From JBKCUI01 sp052161625 (GTDB taxonomy: Bacteria; Planctomycetota; Planctomycetia; Pirellulales; Pirellulaceae): a stretch of 64,000 bases of DNA. The DNA lies in NCBI GenBank assembly GCA_052161625.1, contig CP197412.1; one strand, given 5' to 3'. The position numbers and the translations under genes are program-made. Positions 44,774-51,834 of the stretch are shown here, one piece after another. Each line of letters begins with the position of its first letter. Positions within the stretch are counted from its first letter, which is position 1. The notes beneath the pieces are model-generated. The model made no database searches. It saw nothing but the letters and a program-made list of their open reading frames with translations, and had not been told where the DNA came from.

Positions 44774-45430
44774 ATGGTAGACCAACAAAATCCGGACATT
44801 GAGCTGTTCTATCAGGAGATCCATGTTCCTTTTCATGTTGGGCTAAGCGTGGGGAGTCTTATGAGTCTCGCAATGAATCAAATACATTTTGATTTGGTTC
44901 GCATCGCAAAGGGCCAGCAATCATGCAACGTTGGAATCAGTTTTCCTGGTTATGCAGACTTTTCGAAGGACAATCCGAGTGGTCGGGCCGACGATACGGT
45001 TGAACCCAAGTTGCCGCCGATTGGAGATCGGATCCGATTATTTGCCAAAACGCAATCCGAGCTAGAGGAATTGGGCATTCCGGGGACGCTGACTCGCTTT
45101 TCGGACTATCTTGATATTAGTGATATACGTCCGTTGAAGCGGAGAAATATCAGTTGGTCGATTTTTAAACGAAGTCAGCCTACCGGGTCGCCTGAGCGTC
45201 TAGCGCGCCGTCGCATGAAGCGATTTGGGGGATCGGCAGACGAGGCAATGGAGCACTTCGCAGGCATGGCTCCGACCATTTTGCGGCTTCCCTATCTGGA
45301 CATGCAAAGCCATAGTACTAAGAAGCGATTTCGCCTCTTTATTGAGAGAAAACCGCAATTAGGAATGTCGGGTCGATGGGAGTTTAGCACGTACGGGTTG
45401 AGTGCTAGCATTGCCGTACCCGATTTCTGA
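44774..45430 (+). CDS. cas6f: Cas6f (Csy4) crRNA endoribonuclease
   Basis: A 218-aa RNase that cuts the repeat hairpin of pre-crRNA and stays bound to the 3' stem. By comparison with Pseudomonas Csy4 the catalytic His is probably H38 (NQIHFDLVRIA), with S179, S181 and T182 (QSHSTKKRFRLFI) around the cut site; the Arg-rich helix that fits into the major groove is SPERLARRRMKRF at 139-151. The protein is about 30 aa longer than the Pseudomonas enzyme, mostly from loops at 60-80. Last cas gene, 140 bases before the array. Confidence 0.95.
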   Translation: MVDQQNPDIELFYQEIHVPFHVGLSVGSLMSLAMNQIHFDLVRIAKGQQSCNVGISFPGYADFSKDNPSGRADDTVEPKLPPIGDRIRLFAKTQSELEELGIPGTLTRFSDYLDISDIRPLKRRNISWSIFKRSQPTGSPERLARRRMKRFGGSADEAMEHFAGMAPTILRLPYLDMQSHSTKKRFRLFIERKPQLGMSGRWEFSTYGLSASIAVPDF

Positions 45431-45570
45431 CCCTTTTTTTCTTCCCCCCAGAGACCTAGCACTTTCTCTGGAAAATGCGACGCTGAATTGTCGAGACCGA
45501 AAAAGGGATGAGTGGGGTTAATCGCCGGCTAGATCCATGATTTAGCTAGGAAATTGGGCCCCCGGTTCTA
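45431..45570 (+). promoter_or_regulatory. CRISPR leader
   Basis: The 140 bases between cas6f and the first repeat are the leader by position and by repeat orientation (the CTTAGAAA handle points away from cas). It has a T-rich start, a 7-bp stem CCAGAGA/TCTCTGG at 45448-45471 and no repeat fragment. The pre-crRNA promoter and the Cas1 docking site should lie here; no clear IHF consensus was found. Confidence 0.7.
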
Positions 45571-48239
45571 GTTCACTGCCGCACAGGCAGCTTAGAAAAG
45601 CAAGGCGTTCCAGGTCGGCAATACGATCGGGTTCACTGCCGCACAGGCAGCTTAGAAAATTGTACGGTGGAGAAGCCACCCTTGCCACCCGTTCACTGCC
45701 GCACAGGCAGCTTAGAAAGGCATAGCTTGCTCCTTTTCGTGAGAGTCAGTGTTCACTGCCGCACAGGCAGCTTAGAAATGCTGAGCATCGAAAAGGACGC
45801 ACGCGAGACCGTTCACTGCCGCACAGGCAGCTTAGAAATATGTCGATCGGAGCAATGTCGGCCTGTGTTCGTTCACTGCCGCACAGGCAGCTTAGAAACA
45901 AAGTCGACGATGGCAAGATCGATGACAAGCGTTCACTGCCGCACAGGCAGCTTAGAAATTGGGCGGCAACGGGATGTTCAATCCGCGAATGTTCACTGCC
46001 GCACAGGCAGCTTAGAAAACTCAAGCTGTGCTTGTGCGGTAGAGCTGTTGGTTCACTGCCGCACAGGCAGCTTAGAAATTCGAGTCAATCGCAGCCCACC
46101 AAAACAAATCGTTCACTGCCGCACAGGCAGCTTAGAAAGCGATGCAAAGCGGCTCAGCGATTTCGTCGGGGTTCACTGCCGCACAGGCAGCTTAGAAACA
46201 GCCTTGTGTCGCTTCAAAGCATTGTAAATCGTTCACTGCCGCACAGGCAGCTTAGAAATCGAATCTCGATGATCGTTATGAACACGTCATGTTCACTGCC
46301 GCACAGGCAGCTTAGAAAAGCGGAGCAATACCGGTCTTTGCCAGCAAGAAGTTCACTGCCGCACAGGCAGCTTAGAAAAGTCTGGACCGATTGCGTCGTA
46401 AATGTAAATTGTTCACTGCCGCACAGGCAGCTTAGAAAATCGACATGGGCAATGCTTCGCAGTTTCGCAAGTTCACTGCCGCACAGGCAGCTTAGAAATT
46501 CGCGATACAACTGCTTCACACGACGCAGCAGTTCACTGCCGCACAGGCAGCTTAGAAAATCTGTTCTTTAGTTAAGAATCCATTGTTGTGGTTCACTGCC
46601 GCACAGGCAGCTTAGAAAAACACGATTAACTGACCGTCTCGAAAGCCGCCGTTCACTGCCGCACAGGCAGCTTAGAAATTTTGAAGACTACTCGACCGCC
46701 TCGATTATGATGTTCACTGCCGCACAGGCAGCTTAGAAAAACAGGTCAGCCGAATCTATGACAGCTTCGCCGTTCACTGCCGCACAGGCAGCTTAGAAAA
46801 ACATGGATGCCGCTACGGACTGGGTGGCGGAGTTCACTGCCGCACAGGCAGCTTAGAAAAACTTGGTCGAGCATGGGGAGCAATAAATCGAGTTCACTGC
46901 CGCACAGGCAGCTTAGAAAGACAACCGTCTGAAGTCGGATAGTCGAATCAAGTTCACTGCCGCACAGGCAGCTTAGAAACGAATTCAAGGTAGAGGATTG
47001 AATCGGCATTTGTTCACTGCCGCACAGGCAGCTTAGAAAGCCGCGATCAATCGTGCGTTGGCTTTGTGCTCGTTCACTGCCGCACAGGCAGCTTAGAAAA
47101 ATCTCTGCCCTCACGAACAGCAATGCAGCACGTTCACTGCCGCACAGGCAGCTTAGAAATCAAGCGAGCAATCGAGCAGATTGACGCGGAAGTTCACTGC
47201 CGCACAGGCAGCTTAGAAAAAGCGAGCTTGGGCGAAATACCTGTTTGCTCCGTTCACTGCCGCACAGGCAGCTTAGAAAGAATTGCATCGATAGGGACGA
47301 TATTTTCGTCTGTTCACTGCCGCACAGGCAGCTTAGAAAAATGGTACTTGCGAAACGCATCCACCAATTCAGTTCACTGCCGCACAGGCAGCTTAGAAAT
47401 TCCGTGCTTCACCCTTCGCATTGTCGGTCGTGTTCACTGCCGCACAGGCAGCTTAGAAAATGCTGGATGCTGTTCGCGCTCATCACTCCCCGTTCACTGC
47501 CGCACAGGCAGCTTAGAAAATCGTTGAGTGCGAGAGTCGCAGTGGTGCCGGGTTCACTGCCGCACAGGCAGCTTAGAAATTGGATGACGACAGCGAGCGC
47601 ACGAGACTATTGTTCACTGCCGCACAGGCAGCTTAGAAAAGCAAGAATACGAAAGGCGGGTGAGGGAATGTGTTCACTGCCGCACAGGCAGCTTAGAAAT
47701 CCGGACGGTTTGCCTGAATGCAGAGAGGACGGTTCACTGCCGCACAGGCAGCTTAGAAATCTGGCCGGAAGTCGAATCGATCGAGGGGATCGTTCACTGC
47801 CGCACAGGCAGCTTAGAAAAACTGATCTTGTGCCATGATCTACCTTTCGTTGTTCACTGCCGCACAGGCAGCTTAGAAATCAGATACGCAGTTTGCTGCG
47901 CCAGGGTGCGAGTTCACTGCCGCACAGGCAGCTTAGAAATTGTGACCCTTGCGCCGATGTAAATAATTTCCGTTCACTGCCGCACAGGCAGCTTAGAAAT
48001 CAAGAATATTCGGTTGGGAGACTATTCCTCCGTTCACTGCCGCACAGGCAGCTTAGAAATGCGAACGATTCGCGATCATTCCAGCAACCTTGTTCACTGC
48101 CGCACAGGCAGCTTAGAAAAATGAGTTCGTCGCTCGCGCGCAGCAGTTGCTGTTCACTGCCGCACAGGCAGCTTAGAAAGAAGTGTGCCGCAATTGGGAG
48201 AGTTGAGTTATGTTCACTGCCGCACAGGCAGCTTAGAAA
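45571..48239 (+). CRISPR. type I-F CRISPR array, 45 repeats and 44 spacers
   Basis: Forty-five copies of a 28-nt repeat that begins GTTCACTGCC, has a CTGCC/GGCAG stem with loop GCACA, and ends in the 8-nt handle CTTAGAAA. All copies appear identical. The first 19 begin every 60 bases from 45571 to 46651, the next 26 every 60 bases from 46712 to 48212. All spacers are 32 nt except the one at 46679-46711, which is 33. No duplicate spacers were seen. Transcription goes with the cas genes on the plus strand. Because 60 is a multiple of three the array is open in several frames, which are not genes. Confidence 0.99.
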
Positions 48240-48271
48240 TGAGCATGTTAGATCACTGGTGATTATGAATC

Positions 48272-48275
48272 GTTC
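48272..48275 (+). other. possible stub of a 46th repeat at the array end
   Basis: Exactly 32 bases after the last repeat the sequence reads GTTC, the first four bases of the repeat, and then runs into the dispersed element that starts tctcgcaacggcgcg. It suggests that the array was longer and was cut there by insertion or recombination. Four bases alone are weak evidence. Confidence 0.4.
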
Positions 48276-48474
48276 TCGCAACGGCGCGAAGCTCGCAAAG
48301 GGGGGACAAAGAAGAGAGAACGTTCAGCCGATCCATTTCCAGCTCTTACCACATCCAAGAAACGAAAGTGCTAGCCTCCTGCGTCGCGCAGCACCATGCA
48401 GTCTCCCCTTCTTCCTCCCGTTTGCGCCTTTGCGCCGTGGCGAGAAACTCTCCGGTCCTACTTCAAGTCGATCG
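48274..48474. repeat. dispersed ~200-nt element, copy A
   Basis: Starts tctcgcaacggcgcgaag and includes gagaacgttcagccgatcc, cctccc gtttgcgcc and gagaaactctccggtccta. The same order occurs at 49064-49258 and 51287-51486 with few changes. It is noncoding and begins at the array trailer end. It could be a MITE-like or recombinogenic repeat. Confidence 0.85.
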
Positions 48475-48528
48475 ACCCGCGCCCATTCAAGCATGGCCTC
48501 ATTGAAGTATCAATCTCGACAAAGCGAT

Positions 48529-48789
48529 CTAAACTCTGCGAAGGTGCAGTTTTTTTGGAGATGAAAGATAGCTTGCACTTAACACGACCCCTGTTTCCCG
48601 CTGATCTCCGTCGACTTCGATGAGCAACTTGGCTTGAACGTGGCTCGTACCGAAGAAGTCACCGGAAATTGGCTCCCGAAGAATACAGAAATCAGGACCT
48701 ACTTGAGCAAGCTCATGCGGCACTCCGTCAACGACCAGCCATCCGCGAACTTGCGACGAATAACCATTTGATAAAGCGTTGTCGAGCAT
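48529..48789 (-). CDS. small protein of unknown function
   Basis: An 86-aa protein with coding-like composition (RGWLVVDGVPHELAQVGPDFCILREP, then AKLLIEVDGDQRETGVVL). GGAG stands seven bases before the ATG at 48789, which is strong for this genome. It has no signal peptide or membrane segment; the pattern suggests a small beta-rich fold. I do not recognise a named family, though planctomycetes seem to carry similar short proteins. It is alone between copy A of the dispersed element and a row of palindromes, antisense to the array direction. Confidence 0.5.
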   Translation of the reverse strand: MLDNALSNGYSSQVRGWLVVDGVPHELAQVGPDFCILREPISGDFFGTSHVQAKLLIEVDGDQRETGVVLSASYLSSPKKLHLRRV

Positions 48790-48923
48790 GCCCAAACTCC
48801 GACAGCAATTGTTGGCAATTGTAACGAACTACTTCGCCATAGCCTGGCTCATCCATCTCGTTGATGCAAGACCATTCGTTGGAATCGCGATGCTACACTT
48901 CGATCACCCAGGAACGCTCTTTC

Positions 48924-49005
48924 GTCCCTACCGGGACTTCTCACACCGGGCGCAACCGACCCAGCCTTGAAAGGCTGGGCTATTCTATGCCGTCCCTACC
49001 GGGAC
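48924..49005. repeat. cluster of REP-like palindromes
   Basis: GTCCCTACCGGGAC occurs at 48924 and 48992, and between them CCCAGCCTTGAAAGGCTGGG (48960-48979) forms a 9-bp stem with a 2-base turn. A shortened copy of the last recurs near 51237. Such palindromes are common intergenic repeats of planctomycetes. Confidence 0.75.
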
Positions 49006-49024
49006 TAAAATCACCATCCAGCGG

Positions 49025-49258
49025 AAGGCTGGTTTTAGAAATCGCCTAACGCCGGGGGGAAGCTCTCGCAACGGCGCGAAGCTCGCAACGGGGGACAAAG
49101 AACAGAGAACGTTCAGCCGATCCATTTCCAGCCCTTATCACATCCAAGAAACGAAAGGTGCGAGCCTGCCTCCGTCGCGCAGCACCATGCAGCCTCCCCT
49201 TCTTCCTCCCGTTTGCGCCTTTGCGCCGTGGCGAGAAACTCTCCGGTCCTATTTCAAG
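49025..49258. repeat. dispersed element, copy B (long form)
   Basis: Same element as copy A with about 40 additional bases in front (aggctggttttagaaatcgcc, then a G-run) that are shared with copy C. Directly after it begins the transposase remnant on the other strand. Confidence 0.85.
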
Positions 49259-49267
49259 CTGTGCGCT

Positions 49268-49342
49268 CTACGAGGTTTTGAGATGCCGTCGAACGATGGC
49301 GGCCTTCTGCTTCTCGGTAAATTTTCTACGTGGTTTGGCCAT
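49268..49342 (-). pseudogene. 5' remnant of an IS transposase gene (IS3 OrfA-like)
   Basis: From an ATG at 49342 with AGGAGG upstream the frame encodes MAKPRRKFTEKQKAAIVRRH and then stops after four more codons. RRKFTEKQKAAIVRRHL is the typical beginning of a helix-turn-helix OrfA transposase. The rest of the gene is missing and the dispersed element copy B lies 9 bases beyond the stop. Upstream on its strand, AGTGGACTTTTCATTG near 49375-49390 may be part of the old terminal repeat. Marks past IS activity in the island. Confidence 0.65.
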
Positions 49343-49457
49343 CGGAATCCTCCTGGAATCACGCTATGTTAACCTAATCAATGAAAAGTCCACTTTTTAG
49401 AGAGACAAGACACCCCCATGCTGGCGGTGGATTGCTTTTTGTTCCTGAGGTTTGGTT

Positions 49458-50339
49458 ATGTTGCCAAGTACTTTTTTCTTGCTTCTACTGCTTCTCACGG
49501 ACAGAGAGTTTGACCGCGAGAAGACATTGAGAATCGAAGCAGGGAAAGAATTCCTGAGCAGCGCGAGAATCAATAGCTGGGACGAAGTTCTCACGAAAGG
49601 AGTCGAGAGCTTCGGCAAGATCGTTTCAAAGAACAGCAAAAGGAAGATGAGCGAATGTTGGATTCAGCCGGATTTTGTATGGTTTAAAAGCTACGACCGT
49701 GCTGGAAAAGTTACGATCGATATTGTGAACCCATCCTACTCTGCAAGGATTCTTCTGAAGAATGGTGTTTATAGTATTTCACACGTTGGCGGCCCAGTTC
49801 CAGAAGAACCCATTCTTCCTATAGCTGCACTTCCGTTTGCTATTACTTCCTCTGTTTGCTATTACAAGAGTAGTACCGCTTTCTATCTGAAATCGGGGAA
49901 ACTCGACATTCGCGACTATCGCAAGGAGGGCCCTAAACATTACGTTCAATTGGGTTTCAACGATGATAGCCAGCGGGAGGATTTTGAGATTGTTTTTGAC
50001 GACGACACCCGGTCGCTACTTCCGTCTGAATTGCGATTCATGTACCTGGGTAGCGAAACTCATACGAAGGTGTTTGACTTTTTTGAAGTCAATGGATACA
50101 TGATTCCGCGAAAGCTAACCGAGGCAGGAAACGCCGAGGTTGCGGAAATAGAAGTCTTTCCCGATGAGCGATTGGACACGAAAACCTGTTACTTGAGTTA
50201 CTATGGTTTGCCTGAGCCGCCAGCTTTGAAAACAACAGATTTCGGTCAGTCCGGTAGTAATGCCTACTTGTACGTGTCAGCGGCATTGATTACCGCTGGA
50301 ATCACGATTTGGCTTCTTCGTAGCAGATATCGGGCTTAG
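49458..50339 (+). CDS. membrane-anchored protein of unknown function
   Basis: A 293-aa protein of no family I recognise. It starts with a short hydrophobic run (MLPSTFFLLLLLLTD) that may be a signal peptide and ends with a membrane helix (AYLYVSAALITAGITIWLL) and basic residues, so the body would be outside the cytoplasm. The middle is beta-rich (FVWFKSYDRAGKVTIDIVNP; LGSETHTKVFDFFEVNGYMIPRKLTEAG), recalling lipoprotein-carrier-like or outer membrane-sorting folds, but this is only impression. It precedes the DUF1559 gene by 4 bases, a pairing seen in planctomycetes. More A/T-rich than the host genes. Confidence 0.7.
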   Translation: MLPSTFFLLLLLLTDREFDREKTLRIEAGKEFLSSARINSWDEVLTKGVESFGKIVSKNSKRKMSECWIQPDFVWFKSYDRAGKVTIDIVNPSYSARILLKNGVYSISHVGGPVPEEPILPIAALPFAITSSVCYYKSSTAFYLKSGKLDIRDYRKEGPKHYVQLGFNDDSQREDFEIVFDDDTRSLLPSELRFMYLGSETHTKVFDFFEVNGYMIPRKLTEAGNAEVAEIEVFPDERLDTKTCYLSYYGLPEPPALKTTDFGQSGSNAYLYVSAALITAGITIWLLRSRYRA

Positions 50340-50343
50340 AACA

Positions 50344-51228
50344 ATGTATCGCTCATGCACTTGTCGGAGTGGCCTTACCTCCATTGAATTGATGGTTGTT
50401 GTATCCATCATCGCTGTTCTGATCTCGTTATTGTTGCCAGCAGTACAAATGGCTCGCGAGACAGCTAGGCGAGTCAGTTGTTCCAACCATGCAAAACAGC
50501 TTGCGTTGGCTCTTCACTTGCACGAGGATGCTATGAAGTCGCTGCCCCCCACACTTTCAGTGGGTCACAGTCCGAATTCAGTGGCTCGCAGTCCAAATTT
50601 CTTGCTTCATTGGCAAGCTAGAACGCTTGCGTACCTTGAGCAGCAAGATTTGCTAAACGCCGTGCAGGAGGAAGTTCTACTCGGTGTTCATGTTTATAGG
50701 AACTCCAATCGGACTGTCACGATCCCGAGTCTTCAATGCGCATCGAATCCCGACAACGGTTTCTTAGTCAGGCCCGATTTGGGATTTCTGTTCTCGCATA
50801 CGGACTATTGCGGTGTTGCAGGTGCGCGCGAAGACAATGGGGTCTTCCGTCTGGATATACGACAACTTAAAGGTCGGCGGTTTCGCGATATTACCGGTGG
50901 TCTTTCCAACACTCTCATTTTTGGCGAACGACCTCCAAGCGACTTGTTTGCAGGATTTGGTTCTTGGCTAGGAGGGCAGGATTCGACAGGAGCGGCAACC
51001 TACCTCGATCCGACGGATTTAACACTCAACGTTACGAACGAGCTGAGTGAGTGTGCAAATAGAGTCCAGCCATTTGGTCCTGGAAAACGGGGTGGACGCT
51101 GCGACTGGACCCATCACTGGAGTTTCCACCCAGGTGGGGCCAACTTCGCGATGGCGGACGGATCGATATCCTTCCTGTCTTACCGTATTGATAAACATGT
51201 TTTGGCCGATCTCGCGTCGATTGACTAA
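50344..51228 (+). CDS. DUF1559 protein with type IV pilin-like N terminus
   Basis: A 294-aa member of the large planctomycete DUF1559 family. The prepilin signal has Gly-Leu at the cleavage site and Glu5 (SGLTSIELMVVVSIIAVLISLLLPAVQMARETARR). The C terminus has the family H-x9-DG motif (HPGGANFAMADGSISFLSY). These proteins are thought to be pseudopilins or surface proteins exported by a type II/IV-like machinery; the role is unknown. It is paired with the upstream membrane protein, and the pair lies between copies B and C of the dispersed element. Confidence 0.9.
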   Translation: MYRSCTCRSGLTSIELMVVVSIIAVLISLLLPAVQMARETARRVSCSNHAKQLALALHLHEDAMKSLPPTLSVGHSPNSVARSPNFLLHWQARTLAYLEQQDLLNAVQEEVLLGVHVYRNSNRTVTIPSLQCASNPDNGFLVRPDLGFLFSHTDYCGVAGAREDNGVFRLDIRQLKGRRFRDITGGLSNTLIFGERPPSDLFAGFGSWLGGQDSTGAATYLDPTDLTLNVTNELSECANRVQPFGPGKRGGRCDWTHHWSFHPGGANFAMADGSISFLSYRIDKHVLADLASID

Positions 51229-51246
51229 GCAACCCACCCAGCCTTG

Positions 51247-51486
51247 AAAGGCTGGTTTTAGAAATCGCCGAACGCAGGGGGGAAGCTCTCGCAACGGCGC
51301 GATGCTCGCAACGGGGGACAGAGAACAGAGAACGTTCAGCCGTTCAATACTAAGCCCTTCTTAATTGCGAGAAGGAAAGGTGTGAGCCTGCCTGCGTCGC
51401 GCAGCATCATGCAGCCTCCCCTTCTTCCTCCCGTTTGCGCCTTGGCGCCGTGGCGAGAAACTCTCCGGTCCTACTTCAAATCGATC
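51247..51486. repeat. dispersed element, copy C (long form)
   Basis: Begins 19 bases after the DUF1559 stop with aaggctggttttagaaatc, like copy B, and continues to the same end near tccggtcctacttcaaa. With copy B it makes ~235-nt direct repeats around the two-gene unit 49458-51228. Confidence 0.85.
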
Positions 51487-51601
51487 TCATCGGATTTGTT
51501 ATTGAACCAATGAATTATTCCAGGGGGAGATACCGAATGGCCGAGGTGCGATTCCTGTGAGAGCATTGCCCAAGCGAGCGAGTATTCGCTTGGACCACCG
51601 A

Positions 51602-51779
51602 TCCTGAAAGGATCAAAGCGTGTAGCCGGGGGTTGAGCGCAGCGCCACCCGCGCCCTCTTCTATCCCGAAGGGATTACAGATCCGTCTTGCATCCCGCCG
51701 GGATGCGCACACCTTGGGAAGGCCACCGGGGGTATCGCTAGCGCTCAACCCCCGGCTAATGGCTCAAGTCCTTTCAGGA
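51602..51779. repeat. long imperfect palindrome with 18-nt perfect arms
   Basis: TAGCCGGGGGTTGAGCGC at 51623-51640 has its perfect reverse complement at 51741-51758. Outside these arms TCCTGAAAGG (51602) faces CCTTTCAGGA (51770). Inside are smaller palindromes, tcccgaaggga and catcccgccgggatg. The arrangement resembles BIME-like repeats. The rest of the 606-bp gap (51229-51834) holds copy C and the edge motif at 51785-51828. Confidence 0.8.
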
Positions 51780-51784
51780 CAAAG

Positions 51785-51828
51785 GAGGACGACCGTTCGA
51801 CAATGTCGATCTATTGTTCCCAACAGAT
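51785..51828. repeat. right-edge copy of the motif at 36216-36245 and 36375-36391
   Basis: GAGGACGACCGTTCGAC at 51785-51801 equals 36375-36391, and the 30 bases at 51799-51828 match 36216-36245 in 27 positions. In the left edge the two parts are 130 bases apart; here they overlap. Both edges of the CRISPR island therefore carry related repeats. Confidence 0.7.
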
Positions 51829-51834
51829 GACACT

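Noticed and set aside
45431..45570. Intrinsic terminator after cas6f from the stem at 45448-45471
   Set aside because: The T-run precedes the stem and only AAAA follows, so it does not have terminator form on the plus strand.
45667..48564. Long open frames over the array with repeated VHCRTGSLE, SLPHRQLR or FLSCLCGSE peptides
   Set aside because: They arise because the 60-base repeat period is a multiple of three; every unit translates the CRISPR repeat, so they are not genes.
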